64,000 bases of DNA from Thermoleophilum album (GTDB lineage: Bacteria > Actinomycetota > Thermoleophilia > Solirubrobacterales > Thermoleophilaceae), in the NCBI RefSeq assembly GCF_028867705.1, contig NZ_CP066171.1, positions 1,736,001 through 1,800,000 on the forward strand. The letters are read 5' to 3'. The position numbers and the translations under genes are program-made. Each line of letters begins with the position of its first letter. Positions within the stretch are counted from its first letter, which is position 1. Below the pieces are notes generated by a model, which did not search any database, was not told the origin of the DNA, and saw only the letters and a list, made by a program, of their open reading frames with translations. Of this stretch, positions 52,486 to 60,653 are shown piece after piece.

Positions 52486-53693
52486 CAGCGGCAGCGACAC
52501 CTCCCGAGGAGCCCGGTGCCGAGCGCCGGGCTCAGGCGGGCAGCGAGCCGCCCAGCCGCGGCCCCGATCGCGGCGGTAGCGAGCTCCCCGCCGGCGATGA
52601 TCGCGGCGGCAGCGAGCCGCCGCGCACCGTGACGATCGAGGTGCCGGTCGCGACCGCTGTGCGCACGGTGCTTGTGGCGGCGCTCGTGGTCGCCGGGCTT
52701 TACCTGCTCTGGCTTGTGCGCCAGCCACTGACCTGGGTCGTCGCCGCTGCCTTCTTGGCGATGGTGCTCGGGGGCCCGGTCCGGCGCCTGGAAGCGATCG
52801 TACGTCGCCGCTGGCTTGCGATCGTCTGCGTGTACTTGCTGGTTCTCGCGACTCCCGTCGCGCTCGCTGCGGTCGTCGTACCGCCCCTCGTTCGCGAGGG
52901 ACAGGAGCTCGCCGCCAACGCGCCGCGCTACGCGCGCGACTTCCAGCGCTTCGTCGAGCGCAACCGGACGCTCGCTCGTCTCGACCGCGACTACCGCGTG
53001 ACCGAGCGGGTCCGTGCGGAGGCACAGCGCTTGCCGGAGCGCGTGCCGGACGCGGCGCGGGCGCTGCGCGACGTCGGCTTCACGGTCGTGAACTCGCTGT
53101 TCGCGATCGTCACTGTGCTCGTGCTGAGCGTCTTCCTAGTGGCCAACGGGCGTCGCTGGGTCGATCTCGCGATCGCGACGCGACCACCGGATCAGCGCGC
53201 GATCCTCGCTCGCTGGGTCGACGGTACTGCGCGCGCCGTGGGCGGCTACGCGGCCGGCGCGCTCGTGATCGCAGCGCTGTCGGGAACGCTCGCGTACATC
53301 GTCTTGACGATTCTCGGCGTTCCGTTCGCTGCCCCGCTCGGGCTGATACAGGGCTTGTTCTCGCTGATTCCGCTCGTCGGCGCCACCCTCGCTGCCGTTC
53401 TGATCGGGCTCGTAACGGTGTTCGTCGATTTCCCTACGACGACGATCGTGTGGGCGATCTGGGCGGTGATCTACCAGCAGCTCGAGAACCACCTCGTGCA
53501 ACCGCTGGTTCAGCGCCGCACCGTGCAGGTGCATCCCTTCGTCATCATCGTCGCCGTTCTCTTCGGGGCGCAACTACTAGGCGTGTTCGGAGCACTGATC
53601 GCGATCCCCGTGGCTGCGTCGGTCGAGCTGGCGCTGCGCGAGTGGTTTGCGTGGCGCGCAACACACCCTCGCCCCGTCGCGCACGGAAGCTGA
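52482..53693 (+). CDS. AI-2E family transporter (PerM/YdiK-like permease)
   Basis: A 403-residue integral membrane protein. A 45-residue disordered, Gly/Pro-rich start precedes about seven transmembrane segments with a soluble loop (residues about 130-200). Family blocks are PLTWVVAAAFLAMVLGGPVR, LGLIQGLFSLIPLVGATLAA and YQQLENHLVQPLVQRRTVQV. The family includes TqsA-type autoinducer exporters and sodium/proton antiporters; the function here is unknown. GTG 52482 is in the degV stop (GTGA). Confidence 0.9.
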   Translation: MTAAATPPEEPGAERRAQAGSEPPSRGPDRGGSELPAGDDRGGSEPPRTVTIEVPVATAVRTVLVAALVVAGLYLLWLVRQPLTWVVAAAFLAMVLGGPVRRLEAIVRRRWLAIVCVYLLVLATPVALAAVVVPPLVREGQELAANAPRYARDFQRFVERNRTLARLDRDYRVTERVRAEAQRLPERVPDAARALRDVGFTVVNSLFAIVTVLVLSVFLVANGRRWVDLAIATRPPDQRAILARWVDGTARAVGGYAAGALVIAALSGTLAYIVLTILGVPFAAPLGLIQGLFSLIPLVGATLAAVLIGLVTVFVDFPTTTIVWAIWAVIYQQLENHLVQPLVQRRTVQVHPFVIIVAVLFGAQLLGVFGALIAIPVAASVELALREWFAWRATHPRPVAHGS

Positions 53694-53777
53694 CAGCGAG
53701 CGACCGAACCAACGAGCGGCACGCGCTGCGACTCGCCGCGGCACACGTCGTCGCAGCGTTCCTGACGCGCCGTGCGC

Positions 53778-54911
53778 TCACCTACGAAAGCGGCGAGCGA
53801 GGATCTCTTCGTAGAGCGCGTGAATCTCTTCGGCGACGCGTCCGATCTCGTAGCGATGCACGCGTTGTTTGCCGCGCTGCCCCAGCGTTTCTCGCAAGCG
53901 TCGGTCGCCCACGACGCGCTCGAGAGCCGCGCACAGGGCTCGTGGCGAATTGTCGGGCGCTAGCACGGCCGCATCACTGGCCAGCTCCGGGATACCACCA
54001 ACCGCCGGCGCTACCACAGGCACCCCAGCCGCCATCGCTTCGATCACGAAAAGCGGGCTGCCCTCGAAGTCTGAGCTAAGAGCAGCCACATCGAAAGCCG
54101 ATACGAGACGCGCCGCGTCGGGACGGGCGCCAGCGAACCAGGTGCGATCGGCGACACCCGCTGCGTGTGCAGCCTGGACGATTCGCTCCCGCTCGGGCCC
54201 ATCACCAACCAGCACGAGCTTCACGTTGGTGCTCGCGCGAAGCATCGCGACAGCCTGGACGAGCTTGTCGAGCGCCTTTTCGCGGCGCATCACCGCTACC
54301 GTGCCGATCACGAGATCGCTCGCGGCGAGCCCGAGTTCCGCCCGCGCTTGCGACCGGGGCAGGGGGTCGGCAAGACGCCGGCCGGCGGGAATGACGACCA
54401 CCCGCTCGCGGGGTATGCGCTCGACCTCGACGAGACCACTCGCAACCCAGTCGCTGACAGCTACGAAGCGGTCGGCCAACGGAGCGATGAGTGCTCTGTC
54501 GACGATCGAGCGTGGGCGCCAGCGCTGGAAAGCCCACGCGTGCTCGTGCACGACCGTTGCCGGCACCCCGGCCGCTTTCGCGCACAGCGTCGCCCACAGG
54601 TTGGACCCGAACATGTGCCCGTGGACGAGCGTGACGCGCTCTCGGCGCAGGTAAGAGATGAAGCGACGGAACTTATGCACCTCCCGTCGCCCTTTGCGTC
54701 CCACCGCGAAGAACGGAATATCTCTGTCCGCCAGCTCCTCGGCAACTGCGGTCGGTGCCGAGCGCGTGACTGCCAGGCGCGCATCGACTTCGCGTCGGCG
54801 TAACTCGTGAACGAGATCAACCGTGAACACCTCGGCACCACCGAGCCCCGACGTGAGCTCGTGCAGAACGTGCACAACGCGTATGGGCTCCCGAGAACTC
54901 CTCACGGTCAC
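53778..54911 (-). CDS. GT4-family glycosyltransferase
   Basis: A 377-residue GT-B glycosyltransferase. N-terminal acceptor domain: VVHVLHELTSGLGGAEVFTV and LVHGHMFGSNLWATLCAKA; C-terminal sugar-nucleotide domain: VAVMRREKALDKLVQAVAML, VLVGDGPERERIVQAAHAAG and the EX7E-like SSDFEGSPLFVIEAMAAGVP. Start GTG 54911 (or 54905) lies 3 bases after the O-antigen-ligase-like gene stop. It likely acts in the same surface-glycan pathway. Confidence 0.93.
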   Translation of the reverse strand: MTVRSSREPIRVVHVLHELTSGLGGAEVFTVDLVHELRRREVDARLAVTRSAPTAVAEELADRDIPFFAVGRKGRREVHKFRRFISYLRRERVTLVHGHMFGSNLWATLCAKAAGVPATVVHEHAWAFQRWRPRSIVDRALIAPLADRFVAVSDWVASGLVEVERIPRERVVVIPAGRRLADPLPRSQARAELGLAASDLVIGTVAVMRREKALDKLVQAVAMLRASTNVKLVLVGDGPERERIVQAAHAAGVADRTWFAGARPDAARLVSAFDVAALSSDFEGSPLFVIEAMAAGVPVVAPAVGGIPELASDAAVLAPDNSPRALCAALERVVGDRRLRETLGQRGKQRVHRYEIGRVAEEIHALYEEILARRFRR

Positions 54912-54913
54912 GC

Positions 54914-56359
54914 CTATCGCGTGGTCGCCGTTGCAGCTCGTCTGCGGGCGCGTGGCGCCGTCCACCGTCGACGGCGCTGCGAGGCTTGCGGCGAGGATGC
55001 TCTCTGCCGGTCGGGTGCCGCTGCAAGATCGGGCAGAGCGAAGGCCAGGGCCAACAGCAACCAGAGCTGCTTCCCGTACTGCTGCGAAAGCCAAACAATC
55101 GCAACCGCATATGCAACCAGCGCGACAAAGAGCGCTCGCGCCGCGACCGCGAGGTGGCGGTCGCCGATGGCCTCGGCCCGCAGCCAGGCACGCCGGCACG
55201 ACGCGAACGCGATTCCGAGCAACGCGACGAAGAGAGCGAGTCCCGGCAACCCGGTCTCGGCCGCGACCTCGAGATAAGCGTTGTGGGCCACCTTCGGGTC
55301 GACAACGATGAACTGTGTTTCACGCAAGAGACCGGGCACAAGCAGGTAGCGCCCTGCCTCCTCGGGGAAGTTGCCCACGCCGACTCCGAGCAGCGGGTTG
55401 GCTTCGATCATCCGTGTCGCGACTGTCCAAAGGTCGGTGCGCCCAGTCCCCGAGCCCGGGTTGATGATCCGCGCCCGCACCTCGGGCGGTGCAATGGCCG
55501 AGAAATAAGCAACGGCCAGACCGCACAAGACAATTACCGCTGCAAGCGCCCGTCCTCGCCGTCGCTGCGCCACAGCGACCGCGGCAACCGCCGCGGCGGC
55601 CAGCGCCACGAGCCCTCCCCGCGAGCCCGTGAGAAACACGGCCAGGCAAGCGATGACCGCAAAAAGCGACCAGAGCGCACGCTCGACCGAAGCGCGTCCA
55701 CGCGTGATAGCCAAGCCAACGCAGAACGCGATGCTCGCCACAGACAGCGTCGCGAACTCGTTGGGGTCGGTGCCCACGGCAACGAATCTCCCCTCGGTGG
55801 CACTTAGCGACGGCCCGAACAGCAGTCCAGCAATCACTGCCGTGACCGTTCCGAGAGCCCACCCTTTAAACACAGTCAGCTTCGCGCGAGCATCGGTGAG
55901 AAAGGCGTACGCGACCAAAACCAACGCGATGTCCATCCAGAGCCGCATGAGCGGTGGCCCGCTCGCGGCGGGTTCGCTTGCGTGCACGACGCTCAAAGTC
56001 GTCCATACGCCGAACAGGAGCAGGACCGCCAAAACGGCGGGGCGCTCCACCGCAAGATGGCGCAACCCGGCGCTGTTGACTGCTACAGCACCGAGCCACA
56101 CGGCGAAGAGGAGAACGCCGAGCAGCTTTGCTGCAGTGACACCGTTGAGCAACAGCGGTGTTGTCTCGAGGATCGCGAGGTAGGTAAACAACGCGAGCCC
56201 GGCAACCGGGCGGACGACGGTCACCAGAAGCAGCACCAGCCCGAGCGTGACACCGACGGCGGTTGTGGGAGCTAGCGCCGCAAGCGCGCCGATCACACAG
56301 GCAAGGAGCGCTGCGCCAGCTAGGGGCAGCCACGTTCTGAAAGCAATCGCGTGCGGCAT
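54914..56359 (-). CDS. O-antigen ligase / Wzy-like polymerase family protein
   Basis: A 481-residue membrane protein with about eleven hydrophobic segments and the large periplasmic loop of the O-antigen-ligase superfamily: RIINPGSGTGRTDLWTVATR, MIEANPLLGVGVGNFPEEAG and VVDPKVAHNAYLEVAAETGL. The conserved HN in AHNAYLE is the family hallmark. The last 40 residues are Arg-rich and cytoplasmic. In a Gram-positive it may polymerise or ligate exopolysaccharide or wall glycan. The ATG at 56359 overlaps the divergent flippase start by 9 bases. Confidence 0.88.
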   Translation of the reverse strand: MPHAIAFRTWLPLAGAALLACVIGALAALAPTTAVGVTLGLVLLLVTVVRPVAGLALFTYLAILETTPLLLNGVTAAKLLGVLLFAVWLGAVAVNSAGLRHLAVERPAVLAVLLLFGVWTTLSVVHASEPAASGPPLMRLWMDIALVLVAYAFLTDARAKLTVFKGWALGTVTAVIAGLLFGPSLSATEGRFVAVGTDPNEFATLSVASIAFCVGLAITRGRASVERALWSLFAVIACLAVFLTGSRGGLVALAAAAVAAVAVAQRRRGRALAAVIVLCGLAVAYFSAIAPPEVRARIINPGSGTGRTDLWTVATRMIEANPLLGVGVGNFPEEAGRYLLVPGLLRETQFIVVDPKVAHNAYLEVAAETGLPGLALFVALLGIAFASCRRAWLRAEAIGDRHLAVAARALFVALVAYAVAIVWLSQQYGKQLWLLLALAFALPDLAAAPDRQRASSPQASQRRRRWTAPRARRRAATATTR

Positions 56360-57919
56360 CGAAGCGGTCCTGTCAACGACCGTAGGCTACGAGTTATCGG
56401 AGCTCCGAGTGCTGAACCGACGCCGATCGCGCGGATAGCGGCCGAGCGCGGCGTAGCCGCGAACGCGGCGGCCCAGCTAGCGATTCAAGCAACCACAGCG
56501 GCGTTCACTGCGCTGCTGACCGTGCTCTTGGCGCGACTCCTCGGTCCGCGTGACTTCGGCGTTCTGAGCGTTGGCATGGCGGTCGCGAGCGTCGCTTCTC
56601 TCGTTGCGGACTTCGGCGTGTCGCACGGCGCTGCGCGCTTCCTCGCCGAGAGGAGGGCTGTGCCGTCCGGCTTGCGGCAGGTCGTCGTCCTTGCTCTGCG
56701 CGTGAAGACCGCGCTCAGCGTCGCGAGCGTAGCCGCATTGTGGGCCTTATCGCTCTTCGCACCCGCTGTCTTCGCCGAGCCCGAGATCGGGCCGGTTATC
56801 CGCATCCTCGCTCTCGCTGTCGCGGGAGACTCGTTCATGCAGTTCGTGGCTGCCGCCTTCCAAGCCACGGGACGTATCCCAGCCGGCCTGCCGATGGTGC
56901 TGTTTAAGAGCACCAGCGAATTCGTGTTGACGGTGACTCTCGTGCTCGCCGGCGCGGGCGTGGTCGGCGCGGCACTGGGACGCGCCTCGGGCTATGTGAT
57001 CGGCGCACTGGTAGGACTGGGAACTCTCTTCGTGGTCTTGCCGCGGGCAGGCGCGAGTGGCGAGGAGGAGCACGGGTTCGACCCCGTGTCTACACGCCGA
57101 CTCTTCACCTACTCGTCGGCGATCCTGGCGATCGACGCCACGATGATTCTGTTCAACCAGATCGACGTGCTGCTCGTCGGAGCGCTCATGGGATCAGCTT
57201 CCGCGGGCATCCTGGCCGCACCTCTGCGACTTACAGCGTTCCTCCAGTACCCGGGGCTCTCGCTCGCTGCAGCGATCGCTCCGCGGCTCGCGCGCGCGCC
57301 CGACGAGCAGCAGCCGCGCGTCGACACACTCATGGCCGGGCTGCGGGCGATCGCCCTCCTCCAGTTCGCCGTGCTGCCGCCAGTACTGCTCTGGGGCGAG
57401 GCGATCATGCGTTTCGCGCTCGGTTCACGCTTCGAAGACTCTGGGGCCGTTTTGTCTGGTCTGGCCCTGTACGTTTTCCTGCTCGGTTTCGGACCGCTCG
57501 TGACGATGAGCGTCAACTACCTTGGCGACGCTGCGAAGCGCGTGCCGATCGCCATCGCTGTGCTCACGCTGAACGCGGCTGTAGATGTCGCTCTCATTCC
57601 CGTCATCGGCCTCGCTGCACCGATCCTCGGAACGTCGCTGTCGTACACCCTGTACGTCGCGGCGCACGTACGCCTGCTCGAACGCACGCTCGCCCTCCCC
57701 CTCGGATCAGCCCTGGGAACGGTGGCAAGAGCAGCGGCAGCGGCCGCCCTCACGACTCTGGCGCTGTTCCTTGTTGTGGGAAGTGCACCAGAGGGCCGGT
57801 GGCTGCCAGCGGCGCTGATCGGCGCACTGGGCCTCTACACCGCGGCTCTACTCGCTGTCGGCGAGCGCGCCCCGCTGCGGGCGCTCGAAGCGTTCCGCGA
57901 GAGGCGCAAATCCCGGTGA
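56351..57919 (+). CDS. Wzx-like polysaccharide flippase (MATE/MVF superfamily)
   Basis: A 522-residue membrane protein with about 12-14 transmembrane segments. It begins (after a short basic lead) with VAANAAAQLAIQATTAAFTA LLTVLLARLLGPRDFG-type sequence, the usual first helices of Wzx flippases, and contains YSSAILAIDATMILFNQIDV and LLVGALMGSASAGILAAPLR in the middle. It would flip lipid-linked glycan precursors outward. GTG 56351 is the only in-frame start before the first helix, so its 5' end overlaps the divergent ligase gene by 9 bases. Confidence 0.87.
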   Translation: MRHRSGPVNDRRLRVIGAPSAEPTPIARIAAERGVAANAAAQLAIQATTAAFTALLTVLLARLLGPRDFGVLSVGMAVASVASLVADFGVSHGAARFLAERRAVPSGLRQVVVLALRVKTALSVASVAALWALSLFAPAVFAEPEIGPVIRILALAVAGDSFMQFVAAAFQATGRIPAGLPMVLFKSTSEFVLTVTLVLAGAGVVGAALGRASGYVIGALVGLGTLFVVLPRAGASGEEEHGFDPVSTRRLFTYSSAILAIDATMILFNQIDVLLVGALMGSASAGILAAPLRLTAFLQYPGLSLAAAIAPRLARAPDEQQPRVDTLMAGLRAIALLQFAVLPPVLLWGEAIMRFALGSRFEDSGAVLSGLALYVFLLGFGPLVTMSVNYLGDAAKRVPIAIAVLTLNAAVDVALIPVIGLAAPILGTSLSYTLYVAAHVRLLERTLALPLGSALGTVARAAAAAALTTLALFLVVGSAPEGRWLPAALIGALGLYTAALLAVGERAPLRALEAFRERRKSR

Positions 57920-57929
57920 ACGGTTTTCG

Positions 57930-58151
57930 CTAGCGACGCCCCGCCAGCCAGGTCGCGAGCGCGGCGACACCGCCACCGAGAACGAACCCGGCGGCGAGCG
58001 CACCGACAAGCGCGGCGCGCCGGTGGCGGTTGAACTGCAGCCGCCAGTCGGCGAGCTCGTTCGTTTTCGCCTGCAGCTCGACGAGCGAGCCCGCGAGCTC
58101 GCGCCGCGCCTGCTCGATCGACTGCCGGATTTCGTCGGTCGATCGCGCCAT
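57930..58151 (-). CDS. DUF3618-family small membrane protein
   Basis: A 73-residue protein. The N-terminal helix STDEIRQSIEQARRELAGSL followed by VELQAKTNELADW is typical of DUF3618, and a single transmembrane helix (AALVGALAAGFVLGGGVAAL) ends it. It is the last gene of a four-gene operon of tiny membrane proteins, 2 bases below the Holin-X-like gene. Function unknown; such proteins are common beside Holin-X genes in actinobacteria. Confidence 0.85.
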   Translation of the reverse strand: MARSTDEIRQSIEQARRELAGSLVELQAKTNELADWRLQFNRHRRAALVGALAAGFVLGGGVAALATWLAGRR

Positions 58152-58153
58152 CT

Positions 58154-58609
58154 CTAGATCCCTTCGCTATCCGCTGCGCTTGCCGACAGACGCTCACGGG
58201 TGACGCGCGCCTCCTCGATCGCGAGCTGGGGCGTCGGTGGCGTGCCGCGGCGCACCAGACGCCACGCCAGCCAACCAGCGCAGGCCGCTGCAATCAACAG
58301 CAGCGCTGTCACGACCGCGTACCCGACCCAGGCGTTGGCACCGAGGAGATCGGCGAGCAGCAAGGCGAGCGCGTGCAGCGCGGTCACGACAGCGGCGAGC
58401 ACGAAAACCCCGGCCGCAGTACCCACCACAGCACCGCGCCAAAGGCTCGAGACCTTCTCGCGCACCTCAGCCTTCGCGAGAGCGATCTCCTCGCGGACGA
58501 TCCGCGCCGAATGCGTCGAGATGTCGGCGACGATCTCGCCGAGCGAGCGCGGCGACGGCCGCTGCTCGTCGACTTCGCTCGGCTCGTGCTGTCGCTGCGC
58601 GGAACTCAC
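58154..58609 (-). CDS. Actinobacterial Holin-X-like membrane protein
   Basis: A 151-residue protein. The segment SLGEIVADISTHSARIVREE IALAKAEVREKV-type helix, followed by two transmembrane hairpin helices (GAVVGTAAGVFVLAAVVTAL and YAVVTALLLIAAACAGWLAW), is the pattern of the putative actinobacterial holin-X family. Lysis activity is not established for the family. GTG 58609 overlaps the upstream small gene by 4 bases. Confidence 0.82.
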   Translation of the reverse strand: MSSAQRQHEPSEVDEQRPSPRSLGEIVADISTHSARIVREEIALAKAEVREKVSSLWRGAVVGTAAGVFVLAAVVTALHALALLLADLLGANAWVGYAVVTALLLIAAACAGWLAWRLVRRGTPPTPQLAIEEARVTRERLSASAADSEGI

Positions 58610-58779
58610 CTTCTGGCCAGACGTCGCAGTAGCGCCGCCAGCGCGACACCGGCCGCGAAAGCGAGCGCGAGCTCGATTTGCGGTCTGGTCGTGGCGCTGT
58701 CTTCCGCCGGCGGCGACTCGTCGAGGTGCCGCTCGCGCGCGGCCTCCGTGCCGGCGGCCGTCTGTGGTTCGAGCGTCAC
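58606..58779 (-). CDS. 57-residue single-pass membrane protein
   Basis: A short gene starting at GTG 58779, which overlaps the stop of the upstream 48-residue gene (GTGA), and ending in the start of the Holin-X-like gene (GTGA again). The product is an acidic, Glu-rich N-terminus, then one transmembrane helix, IELALAFAAGVALAALLRRL, with an Arg-rich end. The double 4-base overlap is strong evidence that this and not the longer frame to 58890 is the true gene. Function unknown. Confidence 0.65.
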   Translation of the reverse strand: MTLEPQTAAGTEAARERHLDESPPAEDSATTRPQIELALAFAAGVALAALLRRLARR

Positions 58780-58922
58780 GAGCGGTCGTCCGGTGGAGCT
58801 TCGCCCGTGACGCGCACCCAGATCGCTGCCGCAAGACGGTGCGCGACGAACGCCGCGAGCGCTCCCGTCGCTGCCAACAGCCCGTTCCACGCGAGCCGCT
58901 TCACCACCTCGCTCCCTGCCAT
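58776..58922 (-). CDS. 48-residue DUF4235-like membrane protein
   Basis: A short minus-strand gene from ATG 58922 to the TGA at 58778-58776. The product begins MAGSEVVKRLAWNGLLAATG, continues ALAAFVAHRLAAAIWVRVTG and ends with EAPPDDRS. A hydrophobic helix followed by W-x-R-V-TGE-x-PP is the pattern of DUF4235. Its stop overlaps the next gene by 4 bases, which supports reality. It is the first gene of the small-membrane-protein operon. Confidence 0.65.
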   Translation of the reverse strand: MAGSEVVKRLAWNGLLAATGALAAFVAHRLAAAIWVRVTGEAPPDDRS

Positions 58923-59051
58923 CGCGTCGGATTCAAGCAGAGGAGCGGGCGGCAGCGCACCACGGCCAGCGCCGCATACGCCAACTGCGAGCGGCGACGA
59001 GGCTCTTCTCTTGCCGCTCGACGCCCCACGCCGGAAGCTGCGGGCGCGCTG

Positions 59052-59681
59052 TCAAGCGCGCGCCGGCTCGAGCTCGAGCCCGCTGCAGAGCGCGTCGACG
59101 ACGAGCTGCTTGGCGCGCTCGAACTCCTCTTCCGTCGGTGGCAACATCGCGAAGATCCAGGCGGTCAACAGCTGCTCGATCGCGCCGTAGAAGAACAACG
59201 CTCCGTAATCGGCCGGGATGTCGCTGCGGAAAGTCCCCTCGCGCTGGGCACGTTCGACGATCCGCGCGATGCCGTCGTAGGCTTCCCGAATCTTGTCGAG
59301 ATGCCGCGCCCCGAACGAGTGCGAGGAGCGCGTCACCTCGACGATGATGACCTTCATCAGGTTGGGGTCGTGACGGTAGGAGTCGACGATGAACGCCGCC
59401 ACCTGGGCGAGCTTCTCGCGCGCAGGAAGCTCGCGGGCGTCGATCTCGGCGATCGCGTCGAGCATCAGCTGCCAGCGCTCGAGAAAGAGCGTGTTGAGGA
59501 TCTCTTCTTTGGATTTGAAGTAGTGGTAGACGAGGCCGTAGGCGACTCCGGCTTCGTCGGCGACGTCCGACACCCGGCACTGGTGAAAGCCGCGTTCGGC
59601 GAACACACGAATCGCCGCGTCGAGGATCTGCCGTCGCCTGTCGGCCGAACCGCCGGAAGTGGAACGTTCTCCCGCTGCCAT
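59052..59681 (-). CDS. TetR-family transcriptional regulator
   Basis: A 209-residue repressor. N-terminal helix-turn-helix: DRRRQILDAAIRVFAERGFH followed by QCRVSDVADEAGVAYGLVYH YFKSKEEIL, typical of TetR. The C-terminal ligand domain is of the FadR/RutR-like TetR_C type (LARIVERAQREG and ADYGALFFYGAIEQLLTAW). Start ATG 59681 is chosen because the HTH follows; the longer frame to 59798 reads across the promoter. It faces the DUF2804 gene over a perfect palindrome at 59751-59766, its probable operator. Confidence 0.93.
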   Translation of the reverse strand: MAAGERSTSGGSADRRRQILDAAIRVFAERGFHQCRVSDVADEAGVAYGLVYHYFKSKEEILNTLFLERWQLMLDAIAEIDARELPAREKLAQVAAFIVDSYRHDPNLMKVIIVEVTRSSHSFGARHLDKIREAYDGIARIVERAQREGTFRSDIPADYGALFFYGAIEQLLTAWIFAMLPPTEEEFERAKQLVVDALCSGLELEPARA

Positions 59682-59748
59682 TGCAAGTGAGTGGGGCGGC
59701 GGCGGCTCGGTGCAGCCGGTGCCGGCGACAGCGAGCGACCCGCCGCGC

Positions 59749-59777
59749 TTGATTGACGAGTCAATCTGGAGTCTAAA
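59749..59777 (+). promoter_or_regulatory. Promoter of the DUF2804 gene with an overlapping 16-bp palindromic operator
   Basis: TTGATT (59749-59754) and TCTAAA (59772-59777) form a -35/-10 pair with exactly 17 bases between. A perfect palindrome, GATTGAC GA GTCAATC (59751-59766), overlaps the -35 and the spacer. This is the standard layout for repression by a TetR dimer encoded next door (59681, divergent). The -10 directly precedes the GTG 59778, so either the transcript is leaderless from a downstream start such as ATG 59892, or initiation is slightly different. Confidence 0.7.
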
Positions 59778-60653
59778 GTGCCGGCGGGTTTGCTTCACTC
59801 GCGCCTTGCTCTTCGCCGGACAGCACCGCTCGAAGCGCCACTGCGCGGCGAGCGGGTCGAGGTGCCTGGAGCTCCGCTGCCGCCCGCTCCGATGCCGTTA
59901 CTGCGTGGAACGAGACCGCTGAAGCAGTGGTGCTATGTGCTCTTCGCCACGCCCGAGCTCGCGATCTGCGCAGCCGAGGCGAAGGTGCTCGGGGTACCGC
60001 GACGCTGGTGGGCGCTCGCAACGCCAGCTGGCGAGCTGCGCGGCGTGACGGGCGCGAGTCGGCGCCGCCTTCGCATCGCTCCGGAGCGTGTCGCCATCCG
60101 CGGCGAGGGCGAGACAGTGACGATCGAAATCCAGCCGCGCTCTCCCGTGGAGGTGGCCTCGCCGGAGGGGCGCGACTACATCTGGACACGCAAGCGTGTC
60201 GGCCCGGCGCGCGCCGAGGTCGCGATCGCCGGCGAGTGCCACACCTACGAGGGCTACGCACTCGTCGACGAGAGCGCCGGCTACCACCGCCGCCGCACCG
60301 TGTGGCGCTGGAGCGCCGGCATCGGCCACGGCACGAACGGCAAGACCCTCGCCTGGAACCTCGTGGCGGGAATCCACGACGACGAGCGCGCCAGCGAACG
60401 CACGGTCTGGATCGACGGCGTTGCGCACGAAACCGAGCCGGTGCAGTTCGATAGTGACCTCAGGTGGGTGCGCTCGCGCTCGGGATGCTTGCTCGAGTTC
60501 GAACCCTGGGCGGAGCGGCGCGAACAGCTTTCCCTCGGCTTCGTACGCGTCGACTATCGCCAGCCGTTCGGCGCGTTCCGCGGCACGCTCCCCGGCGCGA
60601 TCGACTTGGTGCGCGGCGTGGGCGTCATGGAGTCGCACGACGCGCGCTGGTGA
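59778..60653 (+). CDS. DUF2804-like protein
   Basis: Up to 291 residues. The central part (KTLAWNLVAGIHDDERASER, VWIDGVAHETEPVQFDSDLR) and the terminal block LVRGVGVMESHDARW fit DUF2804, an all-beta family distantly resembling CrtC/lipocalin-like hydratases; no biochemical role is established. The start is doubtful: GTG 59778 touches the -10, TTG 59790 and ATG 59892 (MPLLRGTRPLKQWCY) are alternatives. Probably repressed by the divergent TetR. The 3' end overlaps the convergent amidase gene by 29 bases. Confidence 0.7.
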   Translation: MPAGLLHSRLALRRTAPLEAPLRGERVEVPGAPLPPAPMPLLRGTRPLKQWCYVLFATPELAICAAEAKVLGVPRRWWALATPAGELRGVTGASRRRLRIAPERVAIRGEGETVTIEIQPRSPVEVASPEGRDYIWTRKRVGPARAEVAIAGECHTYEGYALVDESAGYHRRRTVWRWSAGIGHGTNGKTLAWNLVAGIHDDERASERTVWIDGVAHETEPVQFDSDLRWVRSRSGCLLEFEPWAERREQLSLGFVRVDYRQPFGAFRGTLPGAIDLVRGVGVMESHDARW

